From contig JAFEVB010000020.1 in assembly GCA_032629725.1 (NCBI GenBank), positions 890,501 through 954,500 on the forward strand: 64,000 bases of DNA, read 5' to 3'. The stretch is from Gremmenia infestans. Lineage: Eukaryota > Ascomycota > Leotiomycetes > Helotiales > Hamatocanthoscyphaceae. The position numbers were made by a program, and so were the translations under genes. The notes under the pieces were generated by a model. It did not search any database and was not told where the DNA came from. It saw only the letters and a program-made list of their open reading frames with translations. Positions 43,113 to 54,336 of the stretch are shown one piece after another. Each line of letters opens with the position of its first letter. The stretch's first letter is position 1.

Positions 43113-44663
43113 TTACTTATCCACGCATGCAGCATAGTTCTCCCAAGTAGCTAGACGCCGGCCCCTTCCTTTCATTTTCATCGCGTTTTGGATGACACTC
43201 GTCTTCGCGTCTTTCTTCGTCGATAAATTGATTCCTAACGCGGCACTAATCAAGCGACGTGCAACCAAATCTGTAGTTTGTGGTCGGCGACGGGGTGGTG
43301 AACTTCCCGGCGAACTCTCCGCAGATGAGCATCCTGTCTTCGGTGAGGCGGTAGATGTGGTTGGTTGAGGTGGACTTGAGGAACCCCTGGACGGAGATGT
43401 GTGATGCTGGCTGATAGTTTGTCTTGGAGTTGTCAGAACTGGACGGTGTATCCTCCTTGGATCAATGGCCATGCTCGTGAACAAATCATCATACTCTTGA
43501 CTGGCTGCTAAAAATGCGGGTTTTCTCCTAGGTACACTGGTCGTCGTTATTGGGTTTGCACTTTCTGTCACATTTTCAGCCACTTCCCCTGATTTCGAGG
43601 ATCTCGGGGAGACAATATCTTGCATTCGTTGGTCTGACCGTGAAAGTTTTTCAATATGCAAAGCACTCCGGGCTTCAGAGTCGCTATTATCGAATATAAC
43701 ATGAGGTGCGGGAGCAGAAGTAGCTGCCTCGGTTCTCTGATGTGGTAGTTGGGGCTGCTTGCTCGTTGCTTTGAACAATTCTTCGACAATTTCCTCTGAT
43801 ATCTTAGTTGGCGGTAAATTTGAAGACACGGAAGAATTGAGTGGAGTGTTCTTGGTTCTTTGGTGGGGTAGGAGGGGCATGCTTGGTGCTTTTAACATAT
43901 ATCCAACAGTTTCCTCTGCTCTCTTGAATGGCGGTAGATACGCAGACACAGAAGAATTGCGTGGGGTGTTCCTTGTCCCAACCCGCGTGCTGGCGAAGAA
44001 ATCATGATACTCCGGACGTGCAGCAGCGAACTTGTGTCTCAGCGGAGGTGTGACAGCGTTTGATATTGGTATGGCTTTTTCTGTCTGAGCTTCTTCCTGC
44101 ATCTCTATCATCGGTGGAGGCGCAGGGGTAGGCTCTGCTATTCTCTCCGCCGGATGGAGACCTGCAGGTGCCAAGTGTACAATAGAAGGTTGCTTCGCTC
44201 TGATGGCCATGCTCGTAAATAGATCCTGGTATTCCTCATTGGCAACAAGGAACTTGGGCCTTTGTGAAGCTGAAGTGTCGCGTTTCGTTGGTCCCGAAGG
44301 CTCCATGGCCGCTTTTGTAGCCGTAGAAGTTGCCCCTGGATTTGCTGGTGCATTATCTATGCGTTTCTGGTTCATGGAGGGCGCCTGGATAGGAGTATCA
44401 GGAGTCTTCTTTGGCTCAAGTGCTTGGTATTCTGGTCTGGCAGGAACAGGTCTGGATGTATGGGGTATCAAAAATGGAGCATGAGGAGGATCTCCTTTGG
44501 CTCCCATGACTCTGCCAGCGAAAAGAGCGGAGCTGTGGGGTCTGGCTCGTTTGGCGGCAGTGTATATGTAGGGTGGAGGTGCTGGTATTTCCTCAGCCTT
44601 GTGTACTGGACAAACATCCTTTTGCGTTGGAAAAGGCCGGCGGAAATAGATCCGAGGAGTCAT
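43113..44663 (-). CDS. Disordered protein with spaced EYxDLF-type motifs and a 40-residue tandem repeat, 516 aa
   Basis: A single frame from ATG 44663 to 43113. The frame is open for about 35 codons upstream but has no further ATG. It is Pro/Ser/Thr/Ala-rich and mostly disordered. A short motif recurs: RPVPARPEYQAL (71-82), KFLVANEEYQDLFTSMAI (137-154), KFAAARPEYHDFFAST (211-226) and AFLAASQEYDDLFTSMAI (383-400), consensus (K/A)F-x2-A-x2-EY-x-D-(L/F)-F-x-S. Residues 232-271 and 272-311 are tandem copies (NTPxNSSVS, LPP, LPHQRT). The C-terminus has a basic stretch (PPRRRPQTTDLVARR) and MKGRGRRLATWENYAAC. No family recognised. Repeated short motifs in a disordered chain suggest a multivalent docking protein. 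Confidence 0.65.
   Translation of the reverse strand: MTPRIYFRRPFPTQKDVCPVHKAEEIPAPPPYIYTAAKRARPHSSALFAGRVMGAKGDPPHAPFLIPHTSRPVPARPEYQALEPKKTPDTPIQAPSMNQKRIDNAPANPGATSTATKAAMEPSGPTKRDTSASQRPKFLVANEEYQDLFTSMAIRAKQPSIVHLAPAGLHPAERIAEPTPAPPPMIEMQEEAQTEKAIPISNAVTPPLRHKFAAARPEYHDFFASTRVGTRNTPRNSSVSAYLPPFKRAEETVGYMLKAPSMPLLPHQRTKNTPLNSSVSSNLPPTKISEEIVEELFKATSKQPQLPHQRTEAATSAPAPHVIFDNSDSEARSALHIEKLSRSDQRMQDIVSPRSSKSGEVAENVTESANPITTTSVPRRKPAFLAASQEYDDLFTSMAIDPRRIHRPVLTTPRQTISQHHTSPSRGSSSPPQPTTSTASPKTGCSSAESSPGSSPPRRRPQTTDLVARRLISAALGINLSTKKDAKTSVIQNAMKMKGRGRRLATWENYAACVDK
43730..43970 (-). repeat. 120-bp tandem coding repeat, two copies
   Basis: Encodes the two 40-residue units of the protein at 43113-44663. 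DNA such as GGTGTTC/GAATTGAGTGGAGTGTTC and GCGTGGGGTGTTC marks the matching starts. Protein identity is about half, so it is not very recent. Confidence 0.6.
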
Positions 44664-46663
44664 TAGGACGACTGGGGAGATCTTTGGTGTGAGAATTGTA
44701 GTGGCGAGGTGAATATTGACGTGCTGAAAGGCGCGAACGAATGCGACGCGGTGGACTCAAAGACGGACCTGATGTTGCCAAGTTAGTCGAATGAGCAGTG
44801 TTTATTTCTGGTAATACTGTGTGAGATAGTGGTGCTGGCGTCGTCCCAAGAAAGAGCTTCGAAGCAGGAAGGATGTGATACGATCGAGCGGTCTTGGGAC
44901 TTTGAATGTAATAGTAGCGTATAATTGTGATTGAAATTTGCTGTGTTAGCATTGTTGCTAACCAGTAGACTTTGTACTGTGCCAGTGAATGTTTACTTTT
45001 GTTGCGCATTAGGAAACCCCCTTTTCTGCCGCCCTCTTAGCAAAAAGCTTGTGATTTACGGTATCTTTATCCGTCGGCTGGGACTTCTTTCTGCTTTAAC
45101 TGGGTAGAAAAAGTATAATTTCCGGTAAAAGCGATTTGAAGTTTGTTGTCATTTCACATTTCTTTGTGAGAGATGCTCTTCATTGCCCTATATGGCAGTC
45201 GCGCTTCACACCATCACATGACCCGAGAACCTTCCCTCACTGCAAGTCCTATTGCCATTTCGATTTGCCTCGGAATGGTCCACAACAGCTGGAATTCTTC
45301 TCGGCTGATTCATGAATCGTGGCTCCACTTTGGTCGCCATTCTTTTGATTCGCAACTGCGAAGCTTCATCATCGTCTCTGCCAGAAATCGCATCTCTATA
45401 AACCTTTCATTATAAAAGCGTTATAACTCTTTATATAGGGAATCTCCCATTCTCTTACTAAACAAAAACATTAAATCTTTACGAACCACTAAAACGAAAG
45501 TCCTCTCTCACCATTCCAATTCAAGACTCGCAGAAAAACGACAGGTTACCTACCTACCTACCCTCTCATAATATCCCATTCCCTCCATTATACAGGAAAG
45601 AAATATGATACCTCATAATCACTACAAAGGTAAGTGCTTACGAGACAAACCACCACATATAACGTCACCTACCTCTCACTACCAAGAAACAAAACATACA
45701 TATATACCTGAGGTAGGTACATACATACATTGCATATGCGAGATTACGGCGAAACGACATCCGTTCCTGAACATCATTTTCTCTTGAGTCATAGCTCGTG
45801 TGCGAGGGGTGTACTATAACGGAGTGGGATGCGAGAGGTGGAAAAGCGGACGGAGGTGAGGTCCTGAGTTTATAGTATGGAATTGCGGGGTATGAACAAG
45901 CAAGCGGCTTAAGCGGATATGTACGGAGTATGCACGTCGTGTAACATGGGTGAAGGATCGTGAAATTAGTTCCTTTTAGGTAATGTACCTGCCTACCTTA
46001 CTCATTGCGTAAGGTATGTGGATGTAGGGGGCGGGAGATAGCCATTGAATGGATGATGCTTGTAGGGGAGGTAGATATATGCCGGGTCTTAAGCTCTGCT
46101 CGTGACTTTTATTTTTGACATCTAGTGATGTGAAAGGGGCAGTACTGTACGAATCTTCAGTCGGGAAGGGGAGTGCTGTATGACGGTTGTTTGTTACAGC
46201 ACCGGTTTGATGGAAGCTTTTCTCGAGAAGCAATAGATGCAAAATGTCACTGCTGAAATGCAAGAATTATACAAGTACCTTGAGTCTTCTGTTGTTACAC
46301 GTGTTGACCAACCCTTCCTTTCAAATCGACGACGAGGGTCGTCAACAAACGCAAACCCCTCGGGATATACCGCGTGCCCAAGAATGTCTCCTCCTCATCC
46401 TTCTCAGATCGTGCCGATGAAATATGACTTGCTATATGTCATGTCGTCCCAAGCCATATATCACGATCCGGAACCTCGCGCCGCTCATCCATCACCAAGT
46501 TAACAGCCAACCCAATCGTGGCTTTACCCCAATTCCCAGCCTTTGGTACACCTAAACCGGACCTTCTCTTATTCTGCACGCATAGACTATTTCAGAGTCA
46601 TTTGCATCCTGCAGAATCACCAATTCGGTTACGAAGCATCTTTTCTGGCTTGTACAATCCTTT
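44664..46663. other. Gene-free region
   Basis: 2 kb. A 138-codon minus frame (44593-45009) overlaps the start of the gene to the left and is not called. CT-rich strings and TACC repeats (taccTACCTACC near 45549, tacatacata near 45720) and a TACGGAGTA copy (45922) are present. No gene supported. Confidence 0.5.
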
Positions 46664-48865
46664 TCAGCCACCAAGATACGCTCTTCTACGCATTTCAGCT
46701 TCACGGAGGATTTCTGCTCCAAGACCAAGGCTGGGCGCTAGATGTGCGTACCGCTCGATTTCGACGACAACGTCATTGATGATGGCGTCGACGGCGTCAA
46801 GGTGCGGGACGAGCGTCGAGAGGATGCCGGAGAGGGAGGGAGACATGGTTGCGCCCATTATGAGGAGCGTTTGGGATATGATTGAGAGGGCGCCTTGCCA
46901 TAGATACGGTATGTGTCCGGCGTGGCTTCTGTATGTTAGTAAAGTTTGGATTAATGCGCTCTAAGACTTACTGCGCGGTGATGTGCTCCAGCTGCCGGAT
47001 GGCTGCTTCGAGGCATTTGCGACAATTCTCCCGCACTGATGGGTCCATTGCTGCTTGCTCGTTGTCCAACACTGCGAGGATATATGGTCTGTAAATAATT
47101 GTGCGGCAGGCAAAATATCGTAATCGCAGTACGGTTTGTACGGGATCTTGCAGCAAGGAGCGATTGTAGGGGAACTGGAGCGCTTGAGGCAGGCTCTCAT
47201 ACCATTGCGCTAGTTGGAAGTCCAATTCTGCAACGACCGGTTCGAGACTCTGAGTTGAGGACATGGAATCTTTCGAGTAGATGAGCTGGCTGACACGATT
47301 GAGAAGTCTTCTCAAAGCGATCTCGGCCAGAAAATACCACAGCTCGTCGCGACCAACACCCTCCTCTTCCTCTTGTTCGAATCCTCCTGGAAGACCCACG
47401 TTCTCCTCGAATTGGACAATTCCGGAATGAGGTAGGTCCAGCTCTGCAAGTAGGTCGCTCTCGAAGAGCAGTGAATTCCAGTAGACCCTCTCGCATAATT
47501 CCTTTTGACCCGCTGGAATTCTTCCCGGTGCACTGAGAAGGAGTTGCAGCTTCGTGCTTGTGCTGCTGAGCAGGGTCCAGGCTTCCAAAGGTCGTACCAG
47601 ATAGAAGAGATATGCGGAGGCAAGAACGGTGCATTGTGCTGAGAGTACTGAACTCCTCATCATCAGTGCAGGAAGAAGACCCCATGCTGCGGCAAAGTAT
47701 GTCAGTCCAGGAGGATCCTCATTGCTCGGCAGTCGGGAGATACTTCCACTGCAGCTCGCTTGACCCAAAGCCAAGACCAGCAAAACAATGCAGCTCTCTG
47801 GTCCCTCACGAAAACCATTCGAGAGTGCGATGCGGTAGTGACTTCTCCAGTTGAATGGATTGACGCAGGCATACCAGACATTGATCTTGGAGAAAAATGC
47901 TTCGATGTATGGGGACGTGTTGGAAAGGTCTAGGCAAGGTGTTTTGGACAGCACCAGAGGACTACGTGCCATCTCGAGCGAAAGAAGTATCTGGGGATCG
48001 TAGGGTCTTTGGACCAGATCACAAATAAGAGGCCACTGAAGCAGATGCAAAGCTGCGTTTGTATGTATCTTTGGCATTGTTGAAATGTTGGTGGGGATCG
48101 TCCAAGTGCCAAGACCATGACCAGGCGCTGGAAGAATTGAAAAGGTCCCGTTCTCATTTTGCACCATCACCTCATCATTGCTCATGGTAGTCCCGCCGTT
48201 GACAGATGGAGTCCCAGTGGAAAGGGCCATATTAGATCTTTGGCCGACAAGACTTGACTGAAGTAGTCCTTCGATTCGAGTCAGGTGCTCCAGGATTAGC
48301 TTATCACCAGCATCAAGTTTGATGCCTGGTTCTCGATAGATGCACTCAGCCCCCAGCTCCGTGCAGAGCTTGCACTTGGGTTTAGTTCCGTCACATCGTG
48401 ACTTCCGAGACCGACAGATCTCACACTATTAAATGTCAGTGTTTGTGTAGTAGTTTTCGTGGTTCGGCTACTTGCAGCTATTGTTGCTCTCCTTCGTGGG
48501 TAGTCGATGCCAGCATCGGTACTTCTCCTCTTTAGTGGATTAATTCCATCATCACTAACAGCTTGCCGGTTCCGGCTCTGGTTCCCGTTGGGTATGTATT
48601 CTCTGGTTTCGGAAGACTGCGATAAATTCCTGGCTTTTGGAGCCGAGCCGAGCAAGCTTTCCCGAGAAAAACTATTGGCAAGGCGACGAGCAGTTGGCGA
48701 CTTGAGAGGAGAGTTTGGGGTTCCATTCCCGTTTCCGTGCCCGTTGGTGAGGAGTTGCAGGCGAGGTGATGGCATATCAACAGTAAATTGGTCCGTGGAC
48801 ATGGAGAAATGCCGTCCGCCAGCGGAAGCAGAGTTTGGGGAGGGGTCTCGAGAAGAATTTGACAT
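46664..48865 (-). CDS. Zn2Cys6 transcription factor, 702 aa, three exons, one GC-AG intron
   Basis: Exons 48865-48476, 48425-46972 and 46928-46664. The first intron begins GC (GCT|GCAAGT) and ends TAATAG; only this splice joins RRRATIA to CEICRSRKSRC, and the GCAAGT donor matches the known GC-AG consensus. The finger (C131 to C158, C-x2-C-x6-C-x6-C-x2-C-x6-C) is followed by a linker and helix (DKLILEHLTRIEGLLQSS). The remaining 500 residues have the helical content of the fungal regulatory middle domain (LSAQCTVLASAYLFYLVRPLEAW, LRYFACRTIIYRPYI). The N-terminal 130 residues are Ser/Asn-rich. The second intron donor overlaps the apparent stop at 46968, so an unspliced reading would wrongly end there. 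It is nuclear and regulates unknown targets. Confidence 0.88.
48426..48475 (-). other. GC-AG intron of the Zn2Cys6 regulator gene
   Basis: 50 bp, donor GCAAGT, branch CTGAC, acceptor AATAG. No GT donor nearby keeps the frame into CEIC. Confidence 0.8.
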
Positions 48866-50938
48866 CACGTCTACTGAAGAGTCGGTGTGTTGGGTTCATT
48901 GAAGGCAGAGGATAAGACGAATGTCAGCTGGAGCCAAGCCTTCATCGACAATTGACTAAATGAATTCTTATGTGCAACATGAAGTTGGGGAAGCCATGTG
49001 TTGATATGGGATTGTATCTATTTTTGAGGAAATATCGCATGCCGCGTGGGCGCCGAGTTGACAGGGGTGAGCAGCATCTAGCGGTACGCAGTGGCAGAGG
49101 GAATGGCATATCAGACGATAGTGCTCCAGATTGAGGACGACGACCACCTTTCCAAGCGTGGCAAACCCTGTGATGCTCATGCAGGTATAGTTGCTCAGGA
49201 ACCTGGGGTTCGGTAGGTGACGGCCGAAGGGAAATGAGAGAAACCTTCTAATAAGGCGGCTGGATATTAAAAATTAGGGTAGGAGGCCGTGTTAAAGCGA
49301 CTTGAGCCAGAAAACAAACGACAAGTACGAAAATCATACATCATGATGCGGGAGGAGCGGTGTTTTGCATATCAAGACCTGTGGTAGAGATGGGCAACGC
49401 CAACGACAGGCAGGATTACAAAGGCGGCAAGAGCCTTGCCCTGTCTGGAATTGTTAGAAGCGCCCAAGGCTCAGAATTCCTCTTTTGAGCATACGGTGTC
49501 CCTAAGATGATGACATAAATTTCTCCTGACTCAGGCCTTTCAGCTGACAAAAAGGAGCCATTGGCTGGCGGATGGGAAGGCTCCGTGTGTGGTTCGGTGA
49601 TAATGCGGTGATATTAGGAAAGGATGAAGCACGATAGAAGCAAGGTGGGTTAACCTAAGCTACCTATTAACTTTGCAAGAAACTGAGATGATGCTTCATG
49701 GGGAGTTGTCGAAATAGCAGATGTTTGGGGTGAGATATGAGAGGCTCGTTAGAAGGAAACACACGACGTGCATGAGGAGGACGCGCGAATTCGTCAATCT
49801 TCAGGGGCGGTGTATGCCGACAGGATTAGCGAGGTACAGGGGCAGTCAGTGCACCTACAGAAGTACCGCAGTATTTGAACAGTGTACAAGTAGTGTCTCG
49901 AGTGTGGGATGACCGTGATGCCTGATGAGAAAGAACCTTGGAGTGAAAGACAAGGACAAGAGTCGTCTCAGACAAGAGCCATCTCAGGCACGGGCAAAGG
50001 CAGCCATCGTGACCCTCTACCCCTCTTGCCTGTTGGGGTTTAAGCTGCCCAGTTGTGTACATACTGTAAGCTGAAGCGGGGTGACACCACCACCAGATAA
50101 TTTTCCCAGGCACAAATATTCTTCCGCAGTTTCCATCCTACACCTACAGTACCTCGCACTCGAACTACCACAAATTCGTTACATCCCATCCCATCCCATC
50201 AATTCCATTTTGTGTGGCAGCTTCGGAATTTGAAAAGCTTAGATCGCTCGCCAATCTCATTTGCACTTATAGCCTGAATATCCTCATCCTCAATTCCGGG
50301 CAGCGTCATTTCTTTCATCTTGGGCCTCAACCACAGGTCCACAGCACGTTTCGAAGCTCACGTACGGGTACTTGCACGTACTGACCATGTCACAACCAGT
50401 GAACCAGTGGTGGACCGAGGCTACGAGAATGTCTGGATAGCAGCGCAAACGGCGCGGTAGTGCTGACTCCGTGAACCTGTTATCCAAGATATCTTTGGTT
50501 TCTTTTTGTCGCTGCGATAAGAGTGCCCAACATCGCAACTAGGTGTCGACGGACCAATGTATTATGCGTGTACTATGTACCCATTCCTCGAACCATCATA
50601 GACTTCATCCTCGGATTTCCTAATCCATTCTAACACCCATCTTTTAATATCAGCCGAAACTTTTCTCCGTCGTTCGACATCCGAGCCCCTCTTCTTCCGC
50701 TGCAGGACCCCGCGCAAGATAACGAGCGAGATCGCAAGTATTTCATTCACGATGGTTGCGAAGGTAGGTTTATTCCCGGCTATCAATTTCTCTACTCTTC
50801 CTGTGTGGCTGGATGTAAGTATGGTCTGAGTCGAGAATAACCTGTCCGTCATTGAAGGCTTTCCTGTGCTCTTTATTTCCCCTTCAGCTTTCTTCTGGTT
50901 GCACCCTCATTGAGGCCGGGCTAGAGCAGGACCACATC
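48866..50938. other. Gene-free region with divergent promoters
   Basis: 2.07 kb between the divergent regulator and carboxylesterase genes. Frames of 60-96 codons (for example 50562-50852 minus) have no supporting features. The CCCATCCCATCCCATC string near 50195 is a short CT-rich repeat. Confidence 0.5.
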
Positions 50939-53092
50939 ATGATTCTCAAAGTGGTGATCACCGTTCTCACTCTAGTCAACTTAACCAGCAGCATACCTTC
51001 CCCAAGGGGTCTTGATTCAGACCTCACTATCTTGATAGACAATGATATCCTTGGTGGGTTGCAGCTTTCAATATAATCTGAATATAATGCTAATCGTCAC
51101 TTTCATCTAGGCCCACAAAGTCCCTCTGCAGACTCTGGAATCATACTCCTCACCCCACGATCTCAAGTATCCGCATCTGCAACATGTACGGAATTGGAAG
51201 AGACGTTATGGGCCCCAGAATCGAAGACTTCGAATATTCAACCGAACCTGGACTACCTCACATTCCGCGGAAATTCTCGGGAACAAAAATACTGGATTGC
51301 GCCCTCTGAGACTGCGGCTCGGACGATCGATGGAAAGGGCCAAATAGCTGAAGCAATAGATTTAGGTACATATTTACATCTACCTGCCCTATGTACTCAA
51401 TCGGCCCCATTTTCGAACATTACGGCCCAAGATAACTCTACGAGTTGGCAAGTCAAAGTCCACTCCAACAACGAATATCTTACGGGGCAAGATCTACGAC
51501 TCTCCACTCTTGATATCTGCTGATATTGTTCAAGATTTCGAGACCGACTGAGTTTCCGATTTCTGGGCATTCGATACGCTCCACAACCGAAACGATTTAC
51601 ATACTCGACACCGTATAAGGGAACTTGCAATAATGCATCTGCACTGTCATTCGGATCACAATGTATACAGTCCCCTACAGGTGGCTCGGAGGACTGCTTG
51701 TTCTTAAATATATGGACCTCATATCTCCCGGCACACGGTGGATCTGCGGTTCGAAACCTCAGGCCAGTAATGTTCTGGATTTACGGCGGGGGGTTTGCAA
51801 GTGGAGCTGGCAACGATCCAACGTTTGACGGAGGGAATATTGCTTCGAGAGGTGACGTTGTTCTCGTAACTATCAACTACCGTTTGGGAGCTTTTGGCTT
51901 CTTGGCCCTTAATGATGGGGTCACTAAGGGTAATTACGGTATTGCAGATGCCATTAATGCCCTGGACTGGGTTAGAGCAAATATTCATGATTTTGGCGGT
52001 GATCCTAAACGGATCACTATTTTCGGGCAAAGCGCTGGTGCTGCAAGTGTCAGGGCACTACTTGAATCACCAAAAGCGAATTGGAAGTTCCAAGCCGCAA
52101 TTCCAATGAGTAATCTCGGAGGTGGTGGATACGGCACAACTTATTCCGCATGGCTATCCATCGATAATGAAACCGCAACTGGTGCAAAATCACTTCTCGC
52201 TTCAACAAACTGCTCTACCGCCGAATCCCAAGTCGACTGCCTTCGAGAGGTGCCAGCAACTAGACTATCAGAGGTGGGGAGCGGAGTGAGATATCCGGTT
52301 GTAGATGGCACATATCTTACTACACCAGGGCTCCGGCTTGATCAGAAGGCTTCCCTTCCCCACACCCACCTCCTTTATGGACTTACACGTGATGATGGCG
52401 CTGCACTCACGACCTACGTGCAAACCACTAATCTAAGTGTGGCGGTTGCAACAGATGACTTTAATGTTCCTGTAGTTACGAACACCAGTCTCTTTCCAAT
52501 ACCCACAGGAACCAATACCACGTTAAACATCTTCAACGTCACGTCACGTGCGGCTACCGATACTATTTTCCGCTGCTTCGATCAAGCAGCAGCATATGCT
52601 GGAGCATTTAACGATGTCTTTGCACCAAATCAGTATTTCTACGAGTTCAATCGTTCCTATCAACTGCCTAACTTTGATCCTAATGCACCCGTCTGCGACG
52701 CACCTGTCACACAGACCCATCCGTACGGTGATCCAGAGCAAGAATACTTCAAATGTCATTCAGGGGAACTGTACTATGTCTTTGGTAATATTTTGAGGAT
52801 GGGTTATCACCTCAGAGACGATAATGATCTGCGGTTTTCTCAGTTCATACTCGATTCATGGACTAGCTTTGCGAGAACTTACAATCCGAACCCGGATCGT
52901 GCATTTCTGAAAGCAAGAGGATTTATCAATACGACTATGGAGCTTGACCAAGCAGGTGAATGGAGCCCGGTTACCAAGTCTAATACCGGTGCTCTGGCGA
53001 TGAGGCAGCTGCAGTGGGGCAGTAAGCAAGTTGACTTTCGGGACGTCGAACAGTGCGCGGCTTTGGGCTGGCCGCTTGATTATTACGTGTGA
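50939..53092 (+). CDS. Secreted type-B carboxylesterase/lipase, 682 aa, three exons
   Basis: Exons 50939-51053, 51111-51486 and 51535-53092. ATG 50939 starts a signal peptide (MILKVVITVLTLVNLTSS). The second intron (51487-51534) begins GC (GGG|GCAAGA); only it joins NNEYLTG to FRDRLSFRFLGIRYA, the normal fungal carboxylesterase start. Motifs: EDCLFLNIW, WIYGGGFASG (oxyanion hole), TIFGQSAGAAS with the nucleophile Ser near 330, GLTRDDG (Asp in place of the usual acid Glu, as in many fungal members) and CHSGELYYVFG with the catalytic His. About 125 residues (WAPESKTSN, TIDGKGQIAEAIDLG) lie before the catalytic domain, a feature of a fungal subgroup. It hydrolyses esters outside the cell. Several N-x-S/T sites suggest glycosylation. 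Confidence 0.9.
51487..51534 (+). other. GC-AG intron of the carboxylesterase gene
   Basis: 48 bp, donor GCAAGA, acceptor TTCAAG. Reading through gives a stop after TGQDLRLSTLDIC. Confidence 0.75.
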
Positions 53093-53592
53093 GCATCAAG
53101 ATGGAGTGGAGAAATGTGCCTCGATGTCCCGTTGTTCGTTTGTAGCTCTTTCCTTTTAGCCTTTTCGCCACCTCAACCATAACTTTGCTCCTAGTGGCGT
53201 TGGTAGAAAGCTGGAATGTTCGCCTTCTATATCCATCCCGACGTCCTAACGAAAGGGTAAGATATGGAATGGTGCAGTGGTAAGGGGGCCATTATTGGCG
53301 TTCGGGATATGATGATATATATGTTGCCATTTCGTTGAGCTCTTTCCTCGTTCGGGACAGTCAAAAATCATGAGGTATTTTGTTGTCCTCAGACCGTTGT
53401 CGAAGACCAGAGATGGTGATTAGTGCAGTGAAATGTCGTCCACAAACCAAAGTCTCGGGGATGATTCAACTTCGCACCTTCCAATGAATCATCCAGCCTC
53501 TTCACCATCAGGCCTTAAAATGCCTCGCTTTCCCTTGCTTTGTAAATCCAAACCCATTCCCACCTTTCAGAGATCTTTCTCTTCACTTGAAA
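53093..53592. other. Gene-free spacer, CAP gene leader at the right end
   Basis: 500 bp. The CT/CA-rich sequence before 53593 is a likely 5' leader. Confidence 0.55.
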
Positions 53593-54336
53593 ATGCCTCA
53601 TGATATCAAAAGCGTCTTGAAAGCAGCGATCCACGGCTTCCTATCACCACCCCCTTCCCAACCAAACACGTCCCCAGCGGCCCACCGTCCCCGTCCTCGT
53701 CCTCACAGCTACGAACATGAAATCCACGACGCCCTTGCGGCACACAACGCTGCGCGCCGATCTGCACGTGGTGGGAGAAGACCGGATCTCAAGTGGTCCG
53801 AGGATCTAGCTGCTCATGCGCAGAGTTGGGCGGACCATCTTGTGGCTTCGAGAGAAATCAAACATGGCAAATACTCCCTTCACTTTACTTTCACCTCTAC
53901 TTCTCTTTTTGAGTGATGGGTAGAGTTGGTAGAGTTGGTGCTGATATCTTGGTAGAAGGCAGGCGAGGCGAAGGCGAAAATCTCTATACGCGCACCAGCA
54001 TACCTTACACGCACAAGTCCTTCCGCCATGCTGTGGATGCTTGGGTTGCGGAGCGGAAGGGATACCATGGGCAGAAGATAGAAGGGGTGAACTTGGGGTC
54101 TTATGGACATTATACACAGGTGAGCGGATTTGTCTTGCTTCTTTCTCTTTGGAGAGGAAAGGATAGTAGGGTACTACATCATGTATAGGGTTTGGTTTAA
54201 TACGATACAGGTTATCTGGCCTGGAACGACACATGTAGGAATGGCGAGTGCGGTTAGCTATGATGGCAGACAGGTTATCGTTGCGAGGTATGCTCCGTGC
54301 GGGAATGTGATTGGGATGGATGCTCATTACGGTTGA
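53593..54336 (+). CDS. CAP/PR-1-like (SCP) domain protein, about 183 aa, three exons
   Basis: Exons 53593-53866, about 53968-54119 and 54211-54336. Typical segments: HDALAAHNAARRS, DLKWSEDLAAHAQSWADHL, then GEGENLYTR, HAVDAWVAERKGY, GSYGHYTQVIWPGTTHVGMA and IVARYAPCGNVIG. The HYTQVIW motif is the family signature and contributes a histidine to the conserved pocket. The first intron has no usable GT donor before the stop; a GC donor (CATG|GCAAAT) would work, with the acceptor either GTAG (53955) or GCGAG (53967). The join gives KHG-EGENLY or KHE-GRRGEGENLY. No clear signal peptide is seen (MPHDIKSVLKAAIHG), unusual because most CAP proteins are secreted. They bind sterols or lipids and affect virulence in some fungi. 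Confidence 0.8.

Noticed and set aside
50562..50852. 96-codon minus-strand frame with a basic helix
   Set aside because: No family features and no leader; may be chance in the divergent promoter.
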